64,000 nucleotides of DNA from Psychroserpens luteus (lineage in GTDB: Bacteria; Bacteroidota; Bacteroidia; Flavobacteriales; Flavobacteriaceae). The stretch lies in contig NZ_JADILU010000002.1 of NCBI RefSeq assembly GCF_015319355.1, positions 62,001 through 126,000 of the forward strand, given 5' to 3'. The notes below the pieces were generated by a model that was given only the letters and a program-made list of their open reading frames with translations, was not told the DNA's origin and did no database searches. The position numbers and the translations under genes are program-made. The first letter of the stretch is position 1. Every line of letters starts with the position of its first letter. This document shows positions 1-7,474 of the stretch, piece after piece.

Positions 1-207
1 CTGGATGAGCGTATAAACCGTGTCATAAAAAGAGATAACTCTAGCAAGTCAAAAATAGAATCTATTATTAATAATCAAATGAGTGATGAGGAGAAAGTAA
101 AAAAATCTCATTTTGTAATTACTAATGATAATTTAGAGGATACTAGAAATCAAGTAATAAAGACGCATCAAATTATCTTAAAACGCATCAAAAATCTTAA
201 AAATTAA
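1..207 (+). CDS. coaE: Dephospho-CoA kinase, C-terminal part
   Basis: The window opens inside this gene; 68 codons remain, in frame from base 1 to a TAA at 205-207. CoaE phosphorylates the 3'-hydroxyl of dephospho-CoA in the last step of CoA synthesis in the cytoplasm. The segment starts LDERINRVIKRD, continues with the Q-x-S-D-E-E-K stretch (NQMSDEEK) and ends with a HFVITNDN block, which is how CoaE proteins finish (an R-x-x-Q-x-x-x-E-x-K helix, then the A/H-D/F-x-V-I-x-N strand). The P-loop lies outside the window, so identification rests on the tail alone. Confidence 0.8.
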   Translation: MDERINRVIKRDNSSKSKIESIINNQMSDEEKVKKSHFVITNDNLEDTRNQVIKTHQIILKRIKNLKN

Positions 208-267
208 CAGTTGTGTTAATGTAAGGTTAAACAGCAATCATCCTAAATGTTAAAATATTAAATTTGG

Positions 268-1851
268 ATGATGAAGAAAAAGCTATTCGTTTTACTGGTG
301 GTTTTAATGAGTTTATCACTTATTGGGATTATTTTCGTACAAGCATTTTTTATTAATAACGCATTAAAAAACGAAGAAAAACAATTTACTTCAGATGTGT
401 TTCGTTCTCTTAGTTTAGTATCAAAAGCTATTGAAGACAAAGAGCTTCTTAGTTATGATAAACTTTACAAAGAAGTTACAAAAAGTGGTAAAACACCAGA
501 TAGTAGTGAAATTAGAAGACTTTTGATTTTTGAATCATTTAATGAAGAGACAAATCAATCAACTCAATTTAAAAGCACTATTACTGAAGAAAGCTTTAAA
601 GCTCCATCATTGTTCTTTGACATTGGTATAGGTACAGACAGTATAAATATTAAAAAATTTATCAGCCAAAGCGAGATAAATGTTTTTGATCACAGTCCTA
701 TTGACGGACAAATTAATTTACAACCTGTTCAAACATCAAAAGATTATAGTACGATGGATGAGTTAGGACGCATTTTTTATAAAAAAGATTATAGAGCAGT
801 ATATAAAAATTATCCTGTTTATAAACGAATTTCTAACGAAGAAGTTTTAGAGTTATTAGAATCTCAATTTTTATTAAGTGGTATAAAAACAGCTTTTGAA
901 TATGCTATTTATGATAAGGATTTATCAACGAAAATACGATCAGATAATTTTGAGCTTACTCCTAAATCAACAATAGGAATTCCTGTTTTTTTAGATAATG
1001 AGAGTCGAAGTAATTATTCTCTTTATGTGGATTTTCCAGAACGTAAAAAGTATTTATTGTCCTCAATATTAGGCATGATTGTGTTGTCAATAATATTTAC
1101 AATCATCATCATATTAGCCTATTCTAGTGCAATCTATCAATTAGTAAAGCAACGTCAAATTTCACAAATTAAGACAGATTTTATTAATAATATGACACAT
1201 GAGTTTAAAACGCCTATTGCAACTATCAATTTGGCAATAGATTCTATTAGAAACCCAAAAATAATAGGTGATCAAGAAAAGGTCATGCGTTATTTAACAA
1301 TGATTAAAGAAGAGAATAAACGTATGCATGCTCAAGTTGAAAATGTATTACGTATTTCTAAATTAGAAAAAAACGAACTTAATATAAGTAAGGAAAGAGT
1401 AGAGCTTAACGACTTAATTGAAGATGCGATTACTCATGTAGAATTATTAGTAGAAGATCGTAACGGTTATGTGAAAACGCATTTAGAAGCAGGTAAGTCT
1501 TCTGTGTTAGCCAATGAAACGCACTTTACCAATGTTATTGTTAATATTTTAGATAATGCAATTAAGTATAGTGAAGGAGAACCTAAGATAGATGTTTACA
1601 CTGAAAATGTTGGAAACAGCATTCTCATTAAAATAGCAGATCAAGGTAATGGGATGTCTAAACAAGTTCAAAAAAGAGTGTTCGAGAAATTTTATCGAGA
1701 ACATACAGGAAATGTACACAATGTAAAAGGTCACGGTTTAGGCTTGGCTTATGTAAAAAGAATTGTTGACGACCATCAAGGTCATATATCAGTAGAAAGT
1801 GAAAAAGGAAAAGGTAGTATATTTACAATAAAACTACCATTAATATCATAA
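268..1851 (+). CDS. rprX: Two-component sensor histidine kinase, RprX-like
   Basis: A 527-residue membrane sensor kinase. An N-terminal membrane helix (about 5-27) and a second one (about 262-288) enclose a periplasmic sensor region of about 235 residues. The HisKA domain carries the phosphoacceptor His near residue 311 in NNMTHEFKTP, followed by an N box (ILDNAIKYSEG), G1 (DQGNGMS), F (FEKFYRE) and G2 (GHGLGLAYVKRIV) boxes, so the catalytic parts look complete. No HAMP domain is obvious. The start is one of two adjacent ATGs. The response regulator begins three bases after the stop, so the two are cotranscribed. The name follows resemblance to the RprX/RprY pair of Bacteroides; the signal is unknown. 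Confidence 0.85.
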   Translation: MMKKKLFVLLVVLMSLSLIGIIFVQAFFINNALKNEEKQFTSDVFRSLSLVSKAIEDKELLSYDKLYKEVTKSGKTPDSSEIRRLLIFESFNEETNQSTQFKSTITEESFKAPSLFFDIGIGTDSINIKKFISQSEINVFDHSPIDGQINLQPVQTSKDYSTMDELGRIFYKKDYRAVYKNYPVYKRISNEEVLELLESQFLLSGIKTAFEYAIYDKDLSTKIRSDNFELTPKSTIGIPVFLDNESRSNYSLYVDFPERKKYLLSSILGMIVLSIIFTIIIILAYSSAIYQLVKQRQISQIKTDFINNMTHEFKTPIATINLAIDSIRNPKIIGDQEKVMRYLTMIKEENKRMHAQVENVLRISKLEKNELNISKERVELNDLIEDAITHVELLVEDRNGYVKTHLEAGKSSVLANETHFTNVIVNILDNAIKYSEGEPKIDVYTENVGNSILIKIADQGNGMSKQVQKRVFEKFYREHTGNVHNVKGHGLGLAYVKRIVDDHQGHISVESEKGKGSIFTIKLPLIS

Positions 1852-1854
1852 ATT

Positions 1855-2565
1855 ATGGAAGAGCAAAATAAGAAAATACTTTTAGTTGAAGACGATCCAA
1901 ATTTTGGAACTGTATTAAAAGACTATTTAAACATGAACGATTATGACGTTGTTCATGCAAAAAACGGAATGGAAGGTTTCGAGAAATTCAAAAAAGACGA
2001 TTATGACCTTTGTATTTTAGATGTCATGATGCCTTATAAGGATGGTTTCACTCTCGCAAAAGAAATTAGAGAGAAAAATACTGATGTTCCAATTATTTTC
2101 TTAACAGCTAAAGCCATGAAAGAAGATGTGCTTAAAGGTTATAAAGTTGGTGCAGATGATTATTTAAATAAACCATTTGATAGCGAAGTGCTTTTAATGA
2201 AAATTAAAGCAATCATACAGCGCAAAGCAACAGATACTATTGCAGACAGCAAACAATTTGAATTTAAAATTGGAAGATTTGATTTAAACTCAAAACTAAG
2301 ATTTTTAAAGTGTGATGGTAAAGATCCTATTAAATTATCACCAAAAGAAAATGAATTGTTACGTATGTTAGCGCTTCATGAAAATGATTTAATGCCAAGA
2401 GAATTGGCGTTGACAAAAATTTGGAGAGATGACAATTACTTCACATCTAGAAGTATGGACGTTTATATCGCTAAACTTAGAAAATATTTAAAGCTAGATC
2501 CTAATGTAGAAATATTAAATATACATGGAGAAGGATTTAGATTGGTAGTAAACCAAGATGCTTAA
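1855..2565 (+). CDS. rprY: Response regulator, OmpR/PhoB family, RprY-like
   Basis: A 236-residue cytoplasmic transcription factor that should take phosphate from the upstream RprX-like kinase. The receiver domain (about 7-120) has the acidic pocket LVEDDPNF, the acceptor Asp in CILDVMMPYKDGF, the conserved Thr in FLTAK and the Lys in LNKPF. The C-terminal winged helix (about 140-232) ends with RSMDVYIAKLRKYL and NIHGEGFRL, the trans-activation/recognition elements of the OmpR class. The overall sequence matches Bacteroides RprY closely from memory. A strong bidirectional terminator follows. Confidence 0.88.
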   Translation: MEEQNKKILLVEDDPNFGTVLKDYLNMNDYDVVHAKNGMEGFEKFKKDDYDLCILDVMMPYKDGFTLAKEIREKNTDVPIIFLTAKAMKEDVLKGYKVGADDYLNKPFDSEVLLMKIKAIIQRKATDTIADSKQFEFKIGRFDLNSKLRFLKCDGKDPIKLSPKENELLRMLALHENDLMPRELALTKIWRDDNYFTSRSMDVYIAKLRKYLKLDPNVEILNIHGEGFRLVVNQDA

Positions 2566-2581
2566 GCTAAATTATAGACAC

Positions 2582-2615
2582 AAAAAAAAAGCCAATCATT
2601 ATGATTGGCTTTTTT
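2582..2615. terminator. Bidirectional intrinsic terminator between rprY and csp
   Basis: An 8-bp perfect stem, GCCAATCA (2591-2598) with TGATTGGC (2602-2609) and a TTA loop, has nine A residues before it and six T residues after it. It can therefore stop transcription from rprY on the plus strand and from the convergent cold-shock gene on the minus strand. Confidence 0.9.
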
Positions 2616-2634
2616 ATTAAAAAATATCGAAATA

Positions 2635-2826
2635 TTAGATAACTTTTACGTTTACTGCGTTCAATCCTTTTTTACCTTCTGTTAAATCGAATTCAACTTC
2701 ATCACCTTCACGAACTTCGTCGATCAAACCTGAAATGTGTACAAAATGTTCTTTGTTGTTTCCTTCTTCTGTGATAAATCCAAATCCTTTAGAATCGTTG
2801 AAGAATTTTACGGTACCTTTACTCAT
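2635..2826 (-). CDS. Cold-shock domain protein
   Basis: A 63-residue single-domain cold-shock protein, the usual CspA-family length. The five-stranded OB fold is marked by KGTVKFFND at the start, RNP1 (KGFGFI) and RNP2 (HFVHI), which carry the aromatic residues that stack on single-stranded nucleic acid. Such proteins melt RNA secondary structure and bind ssDNA. It is monocistronic: a terminator lies downstream and a TACATTTG promoter-like box upstream. Which Csp paralogue this is cannot be told from sequence. Confidence 0.93.
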   Translation of the reverse strand: MSKGTVKFFNDSKGFGFITEEGNNKEHFVHISGLIDEVREGDEVEFDLTEGKKGLNAVNVKVI

Positions 2827-2851
2827 AATATATATTAAATTAATTAAGTCG

Positions 2852-2859
2852 CAAATGTA
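2852..2859 (-). promoter_or_regulatory. Possible -7 promoter element of csp
   Basis: Read on the minus strand this is TACATTTG, matching the Bacteroidetes -7 consensus TAnnTTTG, and it lies 25 bases upstream of the csp ATG. No clear TTG -33 box is present at the expected spacing, so support is partial. Confidence 0.4.
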
Positions 2860-2896
2860 GTGTTATTTATTTAAAAATAAGCTTTTTATTTAAAAA

Positions 2897-3826
2897 CTAT
2901 TTTTTTTTCAAACTATTAATTTGATCATTACAAATATTAATAATGTCTTCAATATCAGTTTCATAGTCAAACCAAATTGTTTTCTCACTCTTTTTAAACC
3001 AAGTCAATTGACGTTTTGCAAATCGTCTTGAGTTTTTCTTTATTTCTGAAATTGCAAAATCTAAAGTCCATTGCTCATCCAAGACATTAAATAACTCTTT
3101 ATAACCTACAGTTTTTAATGCATTTAAGTTTTTCTTCGGAAGTAAAGCCTCTACTTCTCCCAGCAAACCTTCTTTCATCATGATATCTACACGTCTATTA
3201 ATTCGGTCATAAATAATGTCTCTATCTGCAGTTAATCCTATAGTTATGGTTTCAAAATCTCTTTTCTTGTTTTCCGAAGTTAAAAAAGAAGAGTAAGGTT
3301 TACCGCTAGATAAACAAACTTCTAACGCTCTTATCAAACGTTGCGGATTATCAATCGCAATCGTACCATACGCTTTTGGATCTAATTCTTTTAGCTGAAA
3401 TTGTAAACCTTCAAGTCCGTCATTTTTAAATCTATTATTGAGTTCGTCTCTTAGATCGTGATCTACTTTAGGAAGTTCGTCCAAACCTTTGGTAACAGCA
3501 TTGACATATAAACCAGAACCACCAACCATAATTACGACATCATGTTTTGTATAGAGTTCTTTAAGTAATGCGATTGCATCTTTTTCAAATGCTCCAACAT
3601 TGTAATAGTTTTCTACCGAAATGTGTTTTATGAAATGATGAGGTGCAGCAGCAAGCTCTGTTGGAGTAGGAGCTGCAGTTCCTATTTGCATCTCTTGATA
3701 AAACTGTCTTGAATCTGCCGAAATAATTTCAGTATTGAAATGATTAGCAAGTTTAATACTAAGTGCAGTTTTTCCTATAGCGGTAGGACCAACGATAGAG
3801 ATGAGTATTGGTTGTTTTGTAGAGAT
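2897..3826 (-). CDS. miaA: tRNA dimethylallyltransferase (non-ATG start)
   Basis: MiaA transfers a dimethylallyl group to N6 of A37 in tRNAs reading UNN codons. The P-loop GPTAIGKT, the SADSRQFYQEM block, the GGSGLYVNAV motif, NPQRLIRALEV and the RRFAKRQLTWFKK tail are all present, and the length from the proposed start (309 residues) is normal. The start is odd. The frame is open upstream only to the TAA at 3839-3841, which is also the stop of the K+ channel gene, and contains no ATG, GTG or TTG before 3691, inside the catalytic domain. An ATC codon at 3826-3824 sits exactly where homologues begin (then STKQPILISIVGPTA) and is taken as the start by inference. Confidence 0.85.
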   Translation of the reverse strand: MSTKQPILISIVGPTAIGKTALSIKLANHFNTEIISADSRQFYQEMQIGTAAPTPTELAAAPHHFIKHISVENYYNVGAFEKDAIALLKELYTKHDVVIMVGGSGLYVNAVTKGLDELPKVDHDLRDELNNRFKNDGLEGLQFQLKELDPKAYGTIAIDNPQRLIRALEVCLSSGKPYSSFLTSENKKRDFETITIGLTADRDIIYDRINRRVDIMMKEGLLGEVEALLPKKNLNALKTVGYKELFNVLDEQWTLDFAISEIKKNSRRFAKRQLTWFKKSEKTIWFDYETDIEDIINICNDQINSLKKK

Positions 3827-3838
3827 GACTTTTGAGGT

Positions 3839-4705
3839 TTAAAGGTGTAAATTATGTCCGCAACTGTGACAGTATTTTGCTTTGTCTTTGTGATCCATAG
3901 CATGACAGTTGCTACAACTTTGAGTATTGAGTTGAATTTCTTCAGGTTGTTTACCTTGTTCTTTTTCTTTATCTGCTTTATTTGTGCTTCTCACATATTC
4001 TGCAGAAACAATTCCTGTAGGCACTGCAATGATACCATAACCCAAAATCATAATGATAGAAGTTATAAATTGACCAAGTGCAGTTTGAGGAGCAATGTCT
4101 CCAAAACCAACTGTCGTAAGGGTTACAATACACCAATAGACACTTTTTGGAATGTTTGTAAATCCGTTTTCTTCACCTTCAACCAAATACATGATAGTTC
4201 CAAATATGACAGATGAGATCACTACTGCGAATAAAAATACCGCAATTTTTACACGACTGGCAATTATAGAATCTTTAAGCTGATTGGATGCGCCCAAGTA
4301 ACGAGCAATTTTTAAAATTCTAAAAACACGAAGTAATCTCAATGCTCTTAAAGTTACTAATGCATGTGAACCAGCAAAAACAAAGGATATGTACATTGGT
4401 ATGGTGGAGAGGAAATCAATAATTCCGTAGAAACTAAAAATATATTTCCAAGGTTTACGTACTGTTATCACTCTTGCTATATATTCAATAGAAAATAAAA
4501 TGGTAACTACCCATTCTCCATAATAAAGAAATTTATGATAATTTTTGTCAATTGTATGAACACTTTCTAGCATAACTAATGCTATACTGGCTACAATAAA
4601 AATAAGGAGTACAATATCAAATAACTTTCCTGCAGGTGTATCTGCTTCATAAATTATTTCATGAAGTTTATCTTTCCAGTTGCTATTTGTATTGTTAGTA
4701 CTCAT
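3839..4705 (-). CDS. Voltage-gated-type K+ channel with C-terminal zinc ribbon
   Basis: A 288-residue inner-membrane ion channel of the six-TM superfamily. An arginine-rich S4 helix (LRALRLLRVFRILK, about 122-140) indicates voltage sensing. The pore loop carries TLTTVGFGD, the K+ selectivity signature, followed by S6. After a charged linker the C terminus holds two CxxC pairs (CSNC and CHSC, about 262-285), a zinc-ribbon-like module unusual for this family. It is the first gene of a minus-strand run with miaA, whose reading frame starts directly at its stop codon. Physiological role is not evident; K+ selectivity is inferred from the filter. Confidence 0.87.
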   Translation of the reverse strand: MSTNNTNSNWKDKLHEIIYEADTPAGKLFDIVLLIFIVASIALVMLESVHTIDKNYHKFLYYGEWVVTILFSIEYIARVITVRKPWKYIFSFYGIIDFLSTIPMYISFVFAGSHALVTLRALRLLRVFRILKIARYLGASNQLKDSIIASRVKIAVFLFAVVISSVIFGTIMYLVEGEENGFTNIPKSVYWCIVTLTTVGFGDIAPQTALGQFITSIIMILGYGIIAVPTGIVSAEYVRSTNKADKEKEQGKQPEEIQLNTQSCSNCHAMDHKDKAKYCHSCGHNLHL

Positions 4706-4726
4706 TAAATCAAATGTACTAAAACT

Positions 4727-6097
4727 TTATTTAGTGTTAAGTTGCATTGTTTTAACTCTTTTATTACGTCTCAAATAACTTTGAATGATATGTTGAGTAT
4801 CTCTATTATTTTCCATTGGTGTAATAATAGATTCTAAAACTTTAATATTATTAATTTGATGGTTTAAATCATAGAAACCTAAACCTCTAAATACACCGTT
4901 TTCTATGTAAATTACACTTTTCTCATCGATTTCTCTACCTTGATCTATAATGACCATGTTCTTGTTGTCATAACTGTTTTTTGCTATGAGTTCTTCAACA
5001 CGTTTATTGTAGTCTTCAGGAGTTTCTTCACTAATGCAAGCGCCATTACAACTTTTAATAGTGTAATTAAAGCAATTTGTTTTGGTAGGATAGAGTCCTG
5101 TTAGTTTTTGGCAAAGCGAAAATTGCTCAACAACTCTAAACATAAAACTTTTAGCACTTTGCATATTACTAAAAGTGGTAATATGTTTTTCATCTACAGT
5201 CGTTTTGTCTATTCTTAAATTGATATAGCCATTACTATCTTTAAAACTATAAAGCGCATGAGTAAATACGGTACGTCTTAAAGCACGATTGTAAATAGGT
5301 TTATTACGTTTTATTTCTTCACTTTCTTTCAATAATGCAACAAGCTCACTTCCTGTAGTTTCATAGGTTACAGATCTTGCGTGCAATTGAAGTTTCTTAG
5401 ATTTCGAACTTGTATTAGTGAGGTGTTGATTGATGCGGTGTTTTATGTTTTTACTCTTACCAATATAGATGATTTCACCATTTTCATCATGTATATAATA
5501 CACTCCAGTAACAGCAGGCAGACCATCAATTATAGCTTTATGTGTATTGTTTATTCGTTTAGTGATGTCTAGTTTGACATTATCTTTAATAATATTTTTA
5601 TCTAAATCTTTAGATAATAACATTTTAAATAATTTTACGGTTGCCATAGCATCTCCATTGGCACGATGTCTATCACTTACAGGAATCCCTAAAGCACGTG
5701 TTAATTTACCTAAACTATATGATGCTTGATCAGGTATTAATTGTTTTGAAAGTTCTACTGTACACAATGTTTTTCGTTTAAAAACAAAACCTAATCGCTT
5801 AAATTCTGTGCGTAAGATTCTATAATCAAATTGCGAATTATGAGCAACGATAATACAATCTTCTGTAATTTCAACGATACGTTTAGCCACTTCATAAAAT
5901 TTTGGAGCGCTTTTAAGCATATTGCTGTTAATACCTGTAAGGTTAACAACAAAAGGTTGAATTTCTCGTTCAGGATTTACAAGGCTAATAAATTTGTCGA
6001 CTACTTGATGTCCATCAAATTTATAAATGGCAATTTCTGTTATGCCTTCTTCATTGTATTTTCCACCAGTGGTTTCTATGTCTAGTATTGCGTAGAT
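4727..6097 (-). CDS. DnaQ-type 3'-5' exonuclease fused to GIY-YIG nuclease domain
   Basis: About 456 residues. The N-terminal DEDD exonuclease domain (about 1-165) shows ExoI YAILDIETTGG, ExoII VAHNSQFDYRIL and ExoIII HRANGDAMATVKLF. It is followed by a UvrC/Cho-like GIY-YIG domain (about 195-280: GVYYIHD, IYIGKSKNIKHRI, and a Glu in LLKESEEIKRNKP) and a region of about 170 residues with a CFNYTIKSCNGAC cluster like that after UvrC GIY-YIG domains. Such fusions are taken to act in DNA repair. No ATG, GTG or TTG lies upstream of 5920, inside the exonuclease domain; the frame opens after TAG 6110-6112 and offers ATT (6098-6100) and ATC (6095-6097) just before YAILDIE. ATC is used here by inference. 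Confidence 0.82.
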   Translation of the reverse strand: MYAILDIETTGGKYNEEGITEIAIYKFDGHQVVDKFISLVNPEREIQPFVVNLTGINSNMLKSAPKFYEVAKRIVEITEDCIIVAHNSQFDYRILRTEFKRLGFVFKRKTLCTVELSKQLIPDQASYSLGKLTRALGIPVSDRHRANGDAMATVKLFKMLLSKDLDKNIIKDNVKLDITKRINNTHKAIIDGLPAVTGVYYIHDENGEIIYIGKSKNIKHRINQHLTNTSSKSKKLQLHARSVTYETTGSELVALLKESEEIKRNKPIYNRALRRTVFTHALYSFKDSNGYINLRIDKTTVDEKHITTFSNMQSAKSFMFRVVEQFSLCQKLTGLYPTKTNCFNYTIKSCNGACISEETPEDYNKRVEELIAKNSYDNKNMVIIDQGREIDEKSVIYIENGVFRGLGFYDLNHQINNIKVLESIITPMENNRDTQHIIQSYLRRNKRVKTMQLNTK

Positions 6098-6114
6098 AAT
6101 GTATGTTTTCTATG

Positions 6115-6146
6115 TTCTCGCAAAGTCGCAGAGGCGCTAAGCGAGA
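6115..6146. repeat. Short dispersed hairpin repeat (CTCGC...GCGAG)
   Basis: CTCGC (6117-6121) and GCGAG (6141-6145) bracket a GTCGCAGAGGCGC core, and the flanks extend the pairing. A relative of this G+C-rich element (CTCGCAAAGACGCAAAG) recurs at 14547-14563. Such CGCAAAG elements are familiar as intergenic repeats in Bacteroidetes genomes (from memory). Confidence 0.5.
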
Positions 6147-6207
6147 TTTGATTATTCAAAATATTTATGTTTTTTTTCTTCGGAAATTTAAAAATTAAAA
6201 TCAATCG

Positions 6208-6879
6208 TTAATTATTATAATTTCGCACACCAAATATACTACTTCCTACACGAATCATGTTACTTCCACACTCAATTGCTAATTTATAATCACCACTCAT
6301 ACCCATTGAGATAATTTGCAGGTCGCAATTACTTTTTTGTATTGGTTTTAAATCGTCAAAAATAGTTTTGAGTCTTTCAAATTCTTGTTTAACTTGATTG
6401 TTATCATCAGTAAATGTTGCCATTCCCATGAGTCCCTTAATCTTAACGTTTTTTAATTCTGAAAAGTCTTCCGAAGACAACATATCTTTTACATCATTTA
6501 AAGACATTCCAAATTTACTATCCTCTTCAGCGATTTTTATTTGAAGTAAACAGTTGATTGTTCTATCGTGATTTAAAGCTTGCTTATTAATTTCTTTGAG
6601 TAATTTAAAACTATCCACACCATGAATTAAGCTCACAAACTCAGCCATATATTTGACTTTGTTACGTTGTACATGACCAATCATATGCCACTCAATATCC
6701 TTTGGCATTTCCTCATACTTATCTGCCATTTCTTGGATCTTGTTCTCTCCAAAAATACGCTGACCAGCATCGTAAGCTTCCATTAAATCACTAATTGGTT
6801 TTGTTTTAGAAACTGCAACCAGTGTGACTTGATTTGGGAGTTGCGATTTTATGTCGTTTAGGTTTTGTTTTATGTTCAT
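6208..6879 (-). CDS. YggS/PLPBP family pyridoxal-phosphate homeostasis protein
   Basis: A 223-residue cytoplasmic PLP-binding protein, the length typical for the family. The PLP lysine is in VAVSKTKP near residue 26; IFGENKIQE, WHMIGHVQRNKVKY, LMGMATFTDD and the C-terminal ISMGMSGDYKLAIECGSNMIRVGSSIFG block follow in the usual order. The family has no known enzymatic reaction and buffers PLP and amino-acid metabolism. Its ATG overlaps the stop of the upstream lipoprotein gene by four bases, so the two are translationally coupled. Confidence 0.93.
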   Translation of the reverse strand: MNIKQNLNDIKSQLPNQVTLVAVSKTKPISDLMEAYDAGQRIFGENKIQEMADKYEEMPKDIEWHMIGHVQRNKVKYMAEFVSLIHGVDSFKLLKEINKQALNHDRTINCLLQIKIAEEDSKFGMSLNDVKDMLSSEDFSELKNVKIKGLMGMATFTDDNNQVKQEFERLKTIFDDLKPIQKSNCDLQIISMGMSGDYKLAIECGSNMIRVGSSIFGVRNYNN

Positions 6880-7430
6880 TTGAAATTATATAATTGTTTG
6901 TAAATTGGAGCTAATTCATGTCTTGCAACTAAATGATATTCAGATTTGTTGTCAGTATCATAAGAGTTAATTCGCTTTTTGAAATTATCTAATAGAATCT
7001 CTCTGTATTCCGAATTTTGAGCCAACATGTCATTATCATTTTCATCATAAACAATTACAGAAGATAAAACATCATGATAAGATGTTAATCCATAAGTGAA
7101 TTTTTTATCTATGCCTTCTATTTTTTGATCTTTCCAAAAAATTATAACTGATTTCTTTTCTTTATCAACATAAAGTCCATCCCAATGACCAAGTTCTTCA
7201 TACAAAAGTTGACTAACCACACTTGGATTATGTGTACAATATCTCACTTGATTCAATTTTACATCAGCTTCTTTGATATGAACATAAGACCAAGTTATTT
7301 GTCTTTCTGTTCCTATTCTGTAAGAAGAGCAAGAGCCTACATAATAATTATCTTTTTCATTAATATTAGATGATTTACAAGAATATATTAAGATAGAAAA
7401 TATCAGTATGCAAGTAAGTTTGTATTTCAT
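6876..7430 (-). CDS. Hypothetical lipoprotein
   Basis: A 184-residue protein with a lipoprotein signal: a hydrophobic h-region and then IYSCKSS, so Cys near residue 18 is the likely lipidated residue. The mature part has no motif I recognise. It includes an IGTERQITWSYVHIKEADVKL stretch and acidic C-terminal helices. It overlaps yggS by 4 bp at its end. Function unknown; probably anchored to a periplasm-facing membrane surface. Confidence 0.75.
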   Translation of the reverse strand: MKYKLTCILIFSILIYSCKSSNINEKDNYYVGSCSSYRIGTERQITWSYVHIKEADVKLNQVRYCTHNPSVVSQLLYEELGHWDGLYVDKEKKSVIIFWKDQKIEGIDKKFTYGLTSYHDVLSSVIVYDENDNDMLAQNSEYREILLDNFKKRINSYDTDNKSEYHLVARHELAPIYKQLYNFK

Positions 7431-7451
7431 TTTTTCAATAAAAATAAGAGA

Positions 7452-7469
7452 TTCCTGCCTTCGCAGGAA
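7452..7469. repeat. Short hairpin repeat TTCCTGC-CTTC-GCAGGAA
   Basis: A perfect 7-bp stem (7452-7458 with 7463-7469) and a CTTC loop. It lies between the DUF1015 gene and the downstream lipoprotein gene, both on the minus strand. Read on that strand it is followed by a moderately T-rich stretch, so it may act as a weak terminator. The motif is common as a dispersed element in bacteria (from memory). Confidence 0.5.
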
Positions 7470-7474
7470 CTAGG

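Noticed and set aside
3854-4216. 120-codon plus-strand open frame
   Set aside because: It is antisense to the K+ channel gene, whose S6, selectivity filter and zinc ribbon are unmistakable on the minus strand; the plus-frame product is low-complexity and has no family features.
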